This document shows, piece after piece, positions 48,021 through 60,200 of a stretch of 64,000 nt of DNA (positions are counted from its first letter, which is position 1; every line of letters starts with the position of its first letter). The notes below the pieces were generated by a model. That model made no database searches and had not been told where the DNA came from. It saw only the letters and a program-made list of their open reading frames with translations. The translations under genes were made by a program, and so were the position numbers. The stretch comes from Poecilobothrus nobilitatus (taxonomy: Eukaryota; Arthropoda; Insecta; Diptera; Dolichopodidae), in contig OX352774.1 of assembly GCA_947095535.1 (NCBI GenBank), positions 38,952,496-39,016,495 on the forward strand. The letters are read 5' to 3'.

Positions 48021-49536
48021 ATTTATAGGAAATCTAAAATTATGTTTAGTTTTCAAAACCTGAAATTTACAATCCTGTTTATATTTGAAAAAAAAAATCA
48101 AAGTAAAAAAAAAGAAAGAATATTTCTTTTTTTTATTTCTTAGAATAATTTCAATCAAGAAAGTTAAAAAAAAAATTAAATAAATACTTTTTTCTTTTTT
48201 GAAAATGTTTCCAAATTTCAAATTTAAAAGTATGAAAAGAAACAAATAAAAGAATTTAAAATACAAAAAAAAAAATAAATAAATATAAGTATATGTCAGT
48301 TATTAATTTATTTACATTTTAAAATAAATTTAATATTTGTATTTAATTTTTTATTAAAGAAACAATTTTGTTTTGGTAATTTGAATTCTTTTTTTTTTTT
48401 TTAAATATTGTAAAGTCTTAAAAAAAATATATCTTTTTTTGTATCAATTTTAATTAAAAATAAAAAAACAAATATTTTAATATCTTGGTTAACCATTCTT
48501 TAGTATACATTTTAATTCTTAAATACAATATATTATTTATTTGAATTATAGAATTCATCAATAGAGACAAAAGAAACACAAATAAATTCTATCGAATTAC
48601 TTTTATTTACGAGTAAATCAATCAATTTTCAACCTTTACTTAATCCTTACTAGAACCGTTACTTAAAAAAATAATAAAACACAGTTTTTATAAAAGAAAA
48701 CTTAAGCGCTAATTCACACATATTGACGGGTAACAATTATATGAAATTACACTAGAGACTAGAGTTGCGCACAGCTAAAAATTTTGTGCTAGTTTTGAGC
48801 TAGTTTAGTACTAAGGTGTGCTAGTTTATCATTCTGAAAATACGATAGGGTAAAGTTAAAGGGTGTCGATAAAATAATATCTTCGTGCATTGATGCGCAA
48901 ACAAAAAAGCTTAGGTCACAGAAATTTTGTTTCCGAATTGAATGACCAACTGCATAATATCGCAATTTAAAAAATACTTTGAAGTTGAAAATTTGACTTT
49001 CAAAATATTGGTATAATTGCTGGATAATGCTCGATTTGGTTATTGTGGTAACCAAAATATTTAGAAGATATAAGAAAAAATTTGAAATTTTTATTTATTT
49101 ACTAGCCACTAAACATAATATCTGAATGGATCATGCAGTAATTTCAAATTACAAATTGTATTACGTTTCGAACAAATTTATAAATACATTTCAAGTTGCA
49201 TAGTTTTCACATTGCGTGGAACGCATTATCAACGCAACTCGAGGTTCTGGTGTATATTCGATGTATATCCGAAAAAATACAAATCTTGAGAAAAAAAATT
49301 TTGAAATCTTATTTTCCAATGAAATATTGGAAAAAAAACTATAGAAAAACATATTCTTTCTCGGACAAAATCTTGAAAATCCTTGTTCTGTAACCAACGA
49401 CTAAAACACCAATTATTCAAAAATCTTGAAAATTAATAATTGTTAAAGATTTATACAAAAAAAATACTTGCAAAAATATTTTAGCACCCATAAAATAATA
49501 AATTCAAGATTTTGTTCATTCAAGATTACTTTTTTT
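48021..49536. other. AT-rich stretch with minor repeats
   Basis: GTGCTAGTTT occurs at about 48786 and 48818 with GAGCTAGTTTAG between, a small tandem motif. Short frames at 48789-49420 show no recognised motif. Confidence 0.5.
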
Positions 49537-49682
49537 CTCAAGATAACGTCATGACCCCTTATTGACAGCGGAAAAATTGTCTGCAAATTTGTTATATTTT
49601 GTTTATATTATTTTTCCTCAAGAAAACGTCATGATTCAAAATTAACAGAAGACAAAATTGTCTGCAAATTTGTCATGTTTTC
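49537..49682 (+). repeat. Tandem duplication, 80-bp unit
   Basis: CTCAAGATAACGTCATGA at 49537 recurs as CTCAAGAAAACGTCATGA at 49617, and AAATTGTCTGCAAATTTGT occurs in both units at the same offset. Confidence 0.9.
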
Positions 49683-51469
49683 ATTATAATTATATTTACA
49701 TATTTTTACTAAACAGGAAATGATAAATTGTGATATAAGTGATTGAATTATGAAAATTGTGGGGTTAAAGTACACAATAGAACACAATACACAAATTATA
49801 ACTCCGTATTTTTTTATGAATATAAAGAATCGCAAACTTATAAAAAACGAACTTTCTTTTTTTTTCGTTATAACATATAATCCTCAAGGAATACTATTTT
49901 TCCGAAATAGAAGTTACGTGATTTTTTATTTCCGCCCAAGCGGAGGAAATTAATAAATTATCAGCATCATCATACCAAATCTTTATTTCATCAACTTTAT
50001 GATGTTTACAGCTTGGGACTTCATGTTCAAACCTATTTTTCATGTTTAATCACTGAAAATTTGACTGAAAAAATGTAATCTGTCTATAATCGTTCAATCA
50101 CATTCAATTTTCTAAGAAATATTTATTTAAAGTATTTTATTTTTGCGTATTTATTTAATTATTTATTTAATTCTTTATTAGTATAAAATTTAATTCTTTA
50201 CAATTTACTAAATTATATAGTTGATACTATAAAATGTTGACAATGTCAGTAACAATGTTATTCTTTATATTTTTCTATAAATTTTCTTTTAAATTTACTT
50301 AAATTTTCTCGATTTTAATATTATTCCGTAAAGTGTTGAATAATAATTTACAAAAAAAAAAAATCCGCCTTGGACTAATGCTCTTATGCGTTATGTATTA
50401 GAACTCCAAAGTTATTAGTATTTTTAACTCATAAGGATGTATTTCCTGTACTATAAATTTAATTTATCTATTATATAACTAAATACTTTGTCAGATCTTA
50501 CCTTGTTATTCAGTAATCAATCAATGTACCGAGTTTCCAACTTTTAAAAAATTTCCAGTAAACATCTTACAAATGTGATCCTATTATATTTTAAAAAGGC
50601 TCTCATTGATTTACTTCGTAGTTTGTACACGAATCAAATCTAATAGGTTTTGATGTGCTCATGTACTCCAGCACAATATTCAAAATTAAGTTTCTTTATT
50701 GTAGATATTTTAGAAATTAATTGCTCTTACTATGCTCACCTCATTCATTATTCGCATAAATTAATTTTTCCTAATACATGTAAAAATTTAGTTACCCTAC
50801 TTTTGTTAGCCTACTCTTACAATAGGGTAAAAATAAAAATTTCCTTATCCTATCTTACAATACATTTTCCTTTTTACCCTACTCTTACAATACGGTAACA
50901 AATAGGGTAACAACGTTATTTCTATAAAACAAACATTTATTTAGTCTTAAAACCTTATAGACATCAATAATATATAATTCTAATCCAAAAATCATGAAAA
51001 CTTTATGATCCTGTCAAAGTATATAACATACAATTCAACAAGTGAATTCTAAAATAAATTTTCCTGAATAAATCTGAAACTTATTAATATATTAAAATCA
51101 TATTTGAAATAGAAATTTACCCGCAAAACAAAAAATAAATTATTTCCTATACGAAATTTTTCCTAAAACTAACATAGGAAAAAGGATTCAAATGAAAAGT
51201 GTTCCATATATTTATATATATTTATTTAACAAGTGATTATATTCATTCTTATAAATAAAAAATTATTATGAAATTTAACAAAAAAATGTGCAAAAACAAT
51301 CAACAAAATATTTTTATCAGTCAAAAAATTAAATATTTAAATAATTTCCATCAAGATCAAAATTTCAAAAAACGATAAATGGATTTCATTTAGTAATTGT
51401 GATATAAAAAATATTTTTAATCGTTATTGCAATATAAGTAGAGCAATTCTTACAAACAAATAAGTCTTA
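49683..51469. other. AT-rich stretch with a small TACCCT repeat patch
   Basis: Between about 50791 and 50930, TTACCCTAC and its complement GGGTAA recur several times, with CCTACTCTTACAATA at about 50809 and again at 50875. An 82-codon frame across it has no known motif. The rest is featureless. Confidence 0.55.
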
Positions 51470-51735
51470 GTGGTGGAGTAGTTTAGTACATCATTACCTG
51501 ACTTATTAACCATGCTAATGCGGATTCAAACCATATACATATAGCAAGTGTTTTTTATTGAAAACAAATCCTTCTAATAATATAAATACATAATATATAA
51601 TATAAAAATTCTACATAAATTAATGCTATATTTCAACCTATAATCGCCTTAGTAACGGATGATTTAAAAATATTGCATACAGCAACATATTGCATATTAC
51701 ATATTTATAATGAAAATGCAACCCCAGAAAGTATG
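51470..51735 (+). mobile_element. Diverged tRNA-derived SINE (SINE-B related)
   Basis: GGAGTAGTTTAGTACATCATTACC forms a degenerate A-box head, and GGATTCAAACC at 51522-51532 fits the B box. The tail ATAATCGCCTTAGTAACGGATG and AAAATATTGCATA matches the SINE-B tail at 25725-25775. Confidence 0.7.
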
Positions 51736-51785
51736 CAATTATCTTTATTTTTTCATAATTGCAAAACAAAATTCAAAGGGATCTA

Positions 51786-51888
51786 GGGGCTTCGGTAGCC
51801 TAGGGGGTAGGCGTGTGGCGTATTAACCGAAGGAGTGTGGGTTCGATCCCCGATGTAATATTAATATAAATAAATAAATAAAATAAAT
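51786..51888 (+). mobile_element. SINE-B copy with internal deletion
   Basis: The head matches 25578 almost base for base. TAGCCTAGGGGG at 51796-51807 fits the A box and GGGTTCGATCC at 51839-51849 the B box. Directly after the B box the sequence jumps to CGATGTAATATTAATATAAA and the (AAAT)n tail, omitting about 130 bases present at 25.6 kb. Confidence 0.9.
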
Positions 51889-51889
51889 C

Positions 51890-52048
51890 TAAGGAGTCTC
51901 AGTAGTCTAGTGGTAAAGGGCGTGTCTTATTAACAGAGAGAGTTCTGGTTCAAATCCTGCACAAGAAGCCAGATTTATTAATTGATAACAAACCCTCCTT
52001 GCCACCAATATTGCATTATACTATGTAATTTGTAATAAATGTAAATAA
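51890..52048 (+). mobile_element. tRNA-derived SINE, third in cluster
   Basis: TAGTCTAGTGGT at 51903-51914 fits the A box, and GGTTCAAATCC at 51947-51957 is a perfect B box. The body runs through AACCCTCCTTGCCACCAATATTGC and ends in a short A-rich tail near 52045. It is inserted right after the (AAAT)n tail of the preceding SINE. Confidence 0.8.
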
Positions 52049-53390
52049 AAAATTTCAAGTTTTTGTCTTCAATTATGGGACTAAAAAACACTACAAGCGT
52101 TAAAAAATGAACTTCCACCTAGGAATACTACAGTAAATAGACTATGAACAAAACTTCAAGTTTAAAACAATCAAACAGTCAAACAAACAAAAATTTTCTA
52201 TGAAAAAAAAATTTTAAATTATTAAAAGCAAAAAAAAAAAATATAAATATGTCCCTTTTATTTATTTAACTTTGATTTTCTTTTTTATTCTCTATTTCAG
52301 TTAAAAAATTGTTTATGATATGATTGTTTCTCTTTTATGTATTTTTATTTTCAATTTTTTTTTTCCTCCCTCATATTTTATTTTATTATTATTTTTACCG
52401 TGAAAATTATTTTTCATATGTGTTTACCTGTAAAATCTTTCATTTATTCTGAATGTTTATTTCTTTTTAAAAATTTTATATACATATGAATATTTACAGT
52501 ATTGTTGACAAAAATATAACAACATTGTGAATATTAAATATTAAATATTTGGTGAACTTCACAATATTCGAACAAATTTTACTTTTTAGATATCTTTTGA
52601 ATATTTTACTGATTTGACGGAAAGTCATTAAAAGCTTTCTAGGTACACATTTAAAAAGAAAAAGGACTTTACAAGCTGATTTAATTATTACAAAATAACA
52701 AATGAAATAAACCAATCATCCAATGCTTGTAGCGCTTAACTGACGATAGGTGAATAAGATTAGAAAGAATGTTGAAATTTTTAAATGAAAATTTTTTAAA
52801 GTGATAGAAACTACGAGTACAGAAAATTTTGTATAAAAGGACAAAATTCAACTTAAATTGTACAACTAAATGTTATACGCAGGGTATTACTTGGCACTGA
52901 AATAGTGCAGAGTTACAAATTTTTTAAATTAAAAAATTTTTATAATTTTCTGTTTTTTTTTTTATTAACTGTGATTTTCTCCAAAAATACCGTTATTAAT
53001 TTACAAATTTAACTTAATTTTTAAATTTTCTAAGCTCTCAGCTTTAGTTTATTTTATTGCAATTTGAACTTGTCTTTTAAATTTCCTATGTTATAATATT
53101 TGAAATAAACTTTCTAAGTTATATACGGAAAAAGATAATATTATTTTATTGTGAAGCATACATAATATATCCGAAAAAAATTGAACACCGTTATCTCAAA
53201 AACTATGAAAAATAGAACTCCACTCTGATTTGATAAAATGTTTTATTTATTTTTTATTTATTTGGATCACTCATCACCTTCTTCTACATGTCGTCAGTGT
53301 TTACTTAACACACCCTGTATTAAATAATTTCCTTAAAAAAAAATATTTTAAAGTTAAAACATGTCATATTTTAATTTTCAGAAAACCGCT
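52049..53390. other. AT-rich stretch; possible degraded inverted-repeat element at 52876-53319
   Basis: TACGCAGGGTATTACTTGG at 52876 loosely mirrors TTACTTAACACACCCTGTA ending at 53319. TTGAACACCGTTATCTCAAAAACTATG lies inside. This may be a decayed cut-and-paste element, but the inverted match is short and imperfect. Confidence 0.3.
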
Positions 53391-53611
53391 TTAACACGTT
53401 GAGTTCCATGTCCACCGATGAACATTTTTAAAAGTACATAATACAATAATACATTAAATTGATTCGAGATTTTTAGAACATCCAAAAATATTTACGAGTA
53501 ATACAAGAGAGACTTAATACAAGTTTTTCTGTAATGTTCACCGATAAACACAGGATTTGAAAACATTTGAATGATGTTCACTGGTGAGACACATGAGACT
53601 CAACATGTTAA
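53391..53611. mobile_element. piggyBac-like MITE with TTAA target site
   Basis: TTAA at 53391-53394 and again at 53608-53611 flank inverted ends. The left end reads CACGTTGAGTTCCATGTCCACC. The right end, on the complement, reads CATGTTGAGTCTCATGTGTC, and both continue to a TGAACAT block. TTAA duplications and a CxYGTTGAGT end fit piggyBac-superfamily elements. At about 220 bp with no coding content it is non-autonomous and would need a transposase from elsewhere. GTTCACCGAT and GTTCACTGGT inside echo the ends. Confidence 0.7.
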
Positions 53612-54884
53612 ATAAAATTGGGTACTGCAACCATAAAAAAAAGAAAAATTTACTAAGAAAGATTAGAAAAATTAGACTAAGAAAATTTTCTTAAGAATAT
53701 AATTAAAAAATAAACATATTTTATTAGAGAAATTCAACAAATGTATACGTTTATATATTTTTCCAAATCACTGTTATAAACACATATTATATTCATATCC
53801 AAGATTGTTTTTTTTTTTTTTTGGAAACATTTCACTATTCTTTTAAAAAAAAAAAAAAACACTTATATACCTACACTTATATATCTAAAGATACGTTATT
53901 GTATATTAACACATACACGTTAAATTTATGACTCAGCAATTTAATTTATGTTATTGCATGAAAAGCTCTTAGCACTTAACTCGAAGAATATAAACAGCTT
54001 ACAAAAAAAAAAATAAAATAAGAAAATATTACACACATTTATTTAAAAGAAAAAACACAATATAAATGATAAAATCCTTGAATGAAACTTCTTAAAATGA
54101 ATAAAACAGGACAAAGAATAATATGGCAACAAAAAAAAAAAATCACCACACAAAATATATAACAAAATTCAACTGAGTTAAATTTTTTATTTTAGTTTTT
54201 TTTTTTTTTTTAAATCATTTTTTAAATAAATTCTTAACATTTTTAAGGACAATGAAGTAACAATTTAGATGATTTTTTTTTCTTTTTATTTCAATATATT
54301 CTTCTTTTTTTTTCATTTTAATGTTACTATAGAGATGTTTTTCTTTTTTCATTGATTATTGTTTTAAGCATTGGGTTAACACAATTTTTAGTATAGATAG
54401 CTATAAATTATAGAAGATCAACGATGCACCAACAATTTAAAAAATTTTAAAATATATATCGTATGTAGATACAATATTATATAAAAAAAAAAAAACACAT
54501 TCTAAAGAATCAGGCAAAGTAATCAAACAAACAACTAACCAACAAACCAACTTTACAGGCATAATATAAAATTCAATAATAAAAGAAAATAGGAATAAAT
54601 TTCAATCAGATTAGATTTGTAATATGATGGGCTAATGTTATTTTTGCAAATAGAAATTTGTTCCAATAATTTTATTTTTTTTTTTTTTAAGAAATACTGT
54701 ACAAGATTTTTAACCTTAACTTACCTATTTTAGAAAAAAAAAATCCTTTTTTTGGCTTTCCACTCCTATATGAAGCGCAGGGCATCCATTAAATCTCTTA
54801 TTATTCCTATTTCACTATATTCTTCAATATCTTTTTTTTAACATTATTGTTACTTAGCCTTTGTACAAGATAAAACACATACAT
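53612..54884. other. AT-rich non-coding stretch
   Basis: Homopolymer-rich sequence with no gene or clear repeat. Confidence 0.6.
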
Positions 54885-54990
54885 GTATTATGTTTGTGCG
54901 CCATTTACTATCTTTTACAAGAATTATTTTGTTTTTTATTTATTTTATATTACGATATTAATTATTGCGACATAAATTAGTATTACAATA
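54885..54990 (+). repeat. Dispersed repeat E, copy
   Basis: TGTTTGTGCGCCATTTACTATC and TTTTACAAGAATTATTTTG match 30190-30230 and, inverted, about 28520-28590. Confidence 0.55.
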
Positions 54991-57304
54991 TAAACTAACG
55001 AGAGAGCCTGTAGCCGTTGTGTACGTATATTTTACCGTGACATCTAAATTACAAAAAATTCATATGGGATACAAAATTTCTTATGATTCCAAAAGAAAAC
55101 AAAAAAAAATCATGATTCTAAACATTGGTAATAAAAATATCGTACCCAAATATGTATGTACTTGTATTCAAAACTTAGCGAAATGTTATAATACGTAGCG
55201 TGTGGCTGAAAATTACTAAATTACAATTATAGATTACGATGTAAATTACTCATATTGAATATAATCTGACAGAAGTTTGACCTCGAGTTCTTTCAACTGG
55301 AAGACCGTCCCCTTAACAACTATACGCTATTAGTCAGGTTTTACCCACTTCAGAAAATTACCCAATATTAAAAAATTAAGATAGCTAACAGAATAAAACA
55401 GATCCTGCCCTTATAATACAGAAACAAATAACATCCATGTATGAAATTCATTTGAAGAGAAACAATAGATTTTACAAAATCAGTCGCAAGGATAAAAATT
55501 TTAATAAAAATGTTTACAAAGTGCATTGAAATGGTTTGGTTTCGTTATTTTAAAGTGAAAAATAAAGGTGAAAATAATTAAAAAATCAACGATATAAAAC
55601 AATTGATAAAATATTGATAATAAATAATAATCATATTATCTAAAATTTTATAACATTTATCTCAAATTTTTAAGTACTTCTAAGTAATATAAATTTTTAT
55701 TTCATTTTAAAATTTAACAGTGTTAAAATTTGGTTTAAACTAATTTTTTTTCCTTGTTTTTCCTTTGAAATATAAAATAAATACAAAATATATTGATGAA
55801 AAATAAACATAACTCTTATTGTATCAAATCAATGGTACTGAAAGCTATATCTCTGAACAGATAAGTAAATATTTATTAATAATTTTCCTTAACTTATTGC
55901 CGAAAAACTCTTGTTAATAATTCATGCACATATTTTTGAAATTTATATTTAATACAATTTAAATTCCTATAAGTAATTTATTAAAATTTTATAAGTTAGA
56001 AGTTTTTACTGTAGAATTTCATATTTTTTTTTTAAAATCAAAAATTGTTCTAATAAATTAAAACCCTTTAAAAAAAACAAAAAAACAAATCAATTCCAAC
56101 ATCTTAACAAAAAATCAAAAAAAAAAATTTTCTCTAATCAAAACTGTATTTTCAAATATTTTCATAACAACTTCCGACAAAAGCATCTTATATATTTTTA
56201 AAAACCAAAAGGTCATTCTCTACTCAAAGGACTCAAATGGTAAATGTCAAGTTTTAACCGTATTTTCAAATTTTTTGTACATATACATTTTTCTTAAAAA
56301 TGGAAAAATGGAAGGGAAAATTTTTCCTATAGTCCTTTTAAATGTATCCTTAAAAAAAAAAAAAAACATTTTTCCAACGGGAAATAATCAAAATAGAAAA
56401 ATGTTTGACCCAGTTGGTTTTATTTTTTCTTTGGCTAACAAGTTTTTTCTCATACTCCTCCAACTCTTGCTGCCTTTTTTTTCCTTTATTTTTTTCATTT
56501 AAATTTCCTTCATTTATTCTTTAATTCAATTCTTTGTTTAACATTTGTCTGATTTCTTTAAACCTTTTTTTTTTTTTTACTTTTATCTTTCTCTTTTCCA
56601 TTTTATTTAATTTTTTATTTTATCTTGTTTTTTTTTTTCTGTATTATTATATTAACCAGGATATATTTACATATACAACTAAACACATATGTAATATCAG
56701 ATCAGATCAAGATAGATTTAAAGTTTTATCCTTTTTTAAGACATTGACAAGGTTATAAAGTAGATGGAGTGGTAGTTATTGTATTGTGAAGAATAAACAT
56801 AGACTGAATAGAAATTGTACAAGAATAAAAGTTGTACTTAAACTTCAAAAAAAAAAAAAAAAATTAAAACAAAATAAATAAACACAAAAACAAAAAAAAA
56901 ATATTATTTTTCTGAAGTATTATATTTAAAAAGAATAAAAAATTACAAAAGGCAAAAGCGTCATTCAACTGAAATTATTGGATGGGTTTTAAACACATAC
57001 TTATATCAATCTTCTTATTTGTTTAACTCCATTAAAAACTTATTATCTGTTGTACGAGAATATTTTTTTATTCTTTTTTTATTATATTTTTTTTCTTTTC
57101 TCTTTGTAGTTTTAATACAATCACTTTTTAATGATTGATTTTAAAAGATTAAAACCACAATTAATGGTTTTTGACTTATGGCATTATATGCTTTGTGAAT
57201 TATTAAAAATATTTATTTGGAATTTTCGAATTATGAAAGTATTATGTACTTAAAAGATATACATGTTTACATAAATCGATTTATTATTAATAGGTACAAA
57301 AAAA
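54991..57304. other. AT-rich non-coding stretch
   Basis: A 77-codon frame at 54965-55198 is less biased than most, but no domain or homology is apparent. The other frames are low-complexity Phe/Lys readings. Confidence 0.5.
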
Positions 57305-57510
57305 AGTTTTGAAAAATTTGCTTATAGTCCATCTGTCCATCACACAGTCATTCAGTGCATCTGTATACAAAATTTCTAAATCGTTTAAGACAGGAAAATT
57401 AATATTGTTGAAAAACAAGTTTTATATAACTCCAAGCATTAGAAGGTTACAGCCCATGAAAGTTGACAAAGTCCTATTTTCTAATGGGTATAATATCTCA
57501 GGTTCTGTTT
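57305..57510 (-). repeat. Dispersed repeat family A, partial inverted copy
   Basis: GTTACAGCCCATGAAAGTTG, GTCCTATTTTCTAATGG and ATATCTCAGGTTCTG match 15015-15080 of the inverted copy. The GACGG block appears decayed to CCATCTGTCCATC near 57330. Confidence 0.55.
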
Positions 57511-58014
57511 AACATTTTTCAGGTTACTCACAGGAAAAATATTTGCAAGTATAAAAATGAGTCCTAAAATAAGTAAAACAGGTAAGTTGGCTAACTTATA
57601 TAAATTAAAATATACTGTTAGTTTAAAAAAAAAAATCATACCACAAAATTTTATTCTTTCTCACACCTTTGATTTATTTTGTTTTTTAAAATGTAATAGT
57701 CTCTGCCTTTTAGGCAAAAAAAAGCTAATAAATTTCCTTTAAAAAAAAAGATATTTTTATTTCAAATACAGCAACTCTATTTTAATCAAATACAAAAAAA
57801 AAATTCCAAGCCCTCCTTTTACTTAATACATTTTTCTGACTTTTCATTATTAAGTACTCATATTCCAAACTTCAGTTTTTAAACAAAGCCAACATACTCT
57901 AATTTTGGCTAACAAAACATAACTATATTGACTGAACTTATTAAGTATACTAATATAAAAATAATTACTGAGCAATAAATACTGATTACTGAATACTGAT
58001 GTGATTAGTTATTA
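57511..58014. other. AT-rich stretch
   Basis: No feature was recognised. A 61-codon frame at 57557-57742 is low complexity. Confidence 0.5.
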
Positions 58015-58085
58015 GTTTTATGTGGATTGAAGCCCACACTCCCTCGTTGTTTACAGCGTCTTTTATAGTTTCTTACCCACTTTGC
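58015..58085 (-). mobile_element. SINE-A head fragment
   Basis: GGATTGAAGCCCACACTCCCTCGTTGTTTACAGCG and CTTACCCACTT match the head of SINE-A in inverse orientation (compare 7360-7415). The body and tail are missing. Confidence 0.75.
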
Positions 58086-58429
58086 AAATGATTTTAATAA
58101 AATTTCAGACAAGTACAATCCTAATCGAAAATTTTAAACAAGAAGTTGTTCAGTTGTTGTCTAGGCAATGCAGCTTTACGAAGTCTACTGAAAGAGTTCA
58201 AGTAATGTTGTTGAATGAAAAACTCTTAAAATTTTGATTAATTATTGAGATTAAACTAAAATTGAGATTATTCAGAAGATTTTACATTAAACAGATAAAA
58301 ATTGTAAACGTTAAATGTAGGTAACAAACAAGTGATATTTATCATATTTTCAATCATCTAATTTAGTATTTTAATTTTTTAGATAACAAAATTTTAAATA
58401 TAAAATTATTATTACTTATCTACATTTCT

Positions 58430-58640
58430 AAATTTTACTAGGGGCCTCGGCGGCCTAGTGGGTAAGAACGTATAAAATACGTTGTAAACACCGAGGGAGT
58501 GTGAGTTCGAGTCCTACACACGTCGTAAGAGTTATTCCCCCTTGCAACATTTACAGCCACGCCTGAACTGGAAAGACTGTGTAATTTCCTGTCCACACTT
58601 ATGTGGCAGAGAAATGCAATAAAAAAAAAAAATTTTACTA
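58430..58640 (+). mobile_element. tRNA-derived SINE (family SINE-A), complete with target-site duplication
   Basis: The body starts GGGGCCTCGGCGGCCTAGTG at 58441. CGGCCTAGTGGG at 58451-58462 is an A box with one mismatch, and AGTTCGAGTCC at 58504-58514 is a B box. The body continues through ACAGCCACGCCTGAACTGG and GTGGCAGAGAAATGCAATA to poly-A. An 11-bp direct repeat, AAATTTTACTA, flanks the element at 58430-58440 and 58630-58640. The poly-A end and target duplication show retroposition by LINE machinery. It matches the copy at 7227-7439 along its length. Confidence 0.92.
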
Positions 58641-59829
58641 AATGATTGGTTCTCGAAACTGTTATAAATTACCATCTATTATCTACTTATATGAATAATG
58701 ATATCGTAACATAATGATAATGATATCGTAACATCAATTTTTCTAGTTCCATTTGAAGTCTATGATAAATTAACTTAGAACTTCTAAGTTAGAAGACCTT
58801 ATTATTCATTAAGAAGAGAAAGAAATCACTATTCACTTCACTTATAATTAATTAAGAAGAGCTAATTTATCACTCATGACCGTGATTAACCAATCACTCA
58901 ACCAATTAAACAAATTTTTAAAGTGATTTTTCTATTAGCAAAATTTCTCTATAAGAAAAAAAAACCGCTTATCAATAAGAATTTAAAATAATTAACCGTT
59001 TCTTATAGTAAACTAATTTTTCAAAGTGTTTAATTAAAACAGAATTATTTCAAGCAAAACAAATTTATTAAATTCACAATTAAACTGATATTATGGTAAA
59101 ATAAAGCTAATGCAAAATTTTATAAAAAAAAAAATATTGAATTATTATTATTCATTTTCCTTCCAAAAATAAAAATTAAAAAAAAACTTAAAATAAATAC
59201 CGTTTTATTATACAATCATCCCAACCATTCGAAGAAAAACAATCCTATCATTTCACGTCCTTGAAAATTTTCATTTTCTTTATTTTTTTTATTCACATTA
59301 GATTTAGCAGAAAAGAAAATCTAAAAGTTTTAAGTACCTACATATTTTTTTATCTTAAATTTTTTTTAATTTTTTTTTTTTTTTTTTTTTGTTTCAGGAA
59401 AAACTAAAACTAACTGGGGAACAAAAGAAAAAAGAAAATAGGAAAACTTAAAAGTAATCTCCGTTAGATGAACTTTGTTTAGAAAAATGTAAAGCACTTC
59501 CGTATGCACAAAACAAAATTACAAAAAATGAACAAAATAATAATATTGTGGTTATTGTTCAAAAGAAAATACTTGTAGCTATTTACAAATATAAATGCAT
59601 ACAATATGCATATGTATAAGAAAATAAAAAAAAATTAAAAACTATTTTTCTTACATTATATTAACTTCCCTCCTATATACCAAGGGACACAAGATATTTG
59701 CCTTAAACACTTTGGTTAATATTATTTCAATACTTATAATCCAACAATTAGATGTCAACACAACTACCATCTTGCAAAATACATAAATAAAGTAATTGTC
59801 AAAAAGAAAATAATAAATAAATAGTAACA
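58641..59829. other. AT-rich stretch
   Basis: ATGATATCGTAACAT occurs twice around 58698-58732, a short duplication. Nothing else was recognised. Confidence 0.5.
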
Positions 59830-60200
59830 TAGGAGAAAGAGTGTAGAGTTGACTATGTTGAATTATATCAACTTCTAATCAACTTTTACAAAATTTCAGA
59901 TATATGAATTGTAATGTAAACCGTTACTTTAAAGCAAACAAATTTTATAGATGTTATTGCCATTTCATTCAGATATTTTTTTACAAAATTTCAGATCTCT
60001 AGCTTAATTCAGTAACATAAGGATTAAGCAGACACCTACTCAACTCGAACCTTTTGTGTTAGATAGACCAAATTTTAGAGAACTTGTTTGCTTAAAACTT
60101 CTTTTACCAAAGTTTCATGGACTTAGCTAAGTTAAACACTGAGTTATGCTCATATAAAAAAAAAAAATTTAAAAGTTATATGCTAGCTACTCAAACGCGG
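59830..60200 (+). repeat. Dispersed repeat family F, copy 2
   Basis: AAAATTTCAGATATATGAATT, AAAATTTCAGATCTCTAGCTT and AACACTGAGTTATGCTCATATAAAAA match 41260-41560 in the same order. The repeated phrase AAAATTTCAGAT inside each copy hints at an internal direct repeat. Confidence 0.55.

Noticed and set aside
48003..48266. 87-codon minus-strand frame
   Set aside because: It is Phe- and Lys-rich low complexity that partly overlaps the edge of the decayed LINE copy.
51839..51957. tRNA genes in the 51.8-52.0 kb cluster
   Set aside because: The heads are followed by SINE bodies and A-rich tails, and cloverleaf stems do not form.
52876..53319. Confident transposon with inverted ends
   Set aside because: The inverted match is short and imperfect and no target duplication was clear. 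It is kept only as a weak note.
54965..55198. 77-codon frame after repeat E
   Set aside because: It starts within repeat E sequence and has no domain or homology that I can identify.
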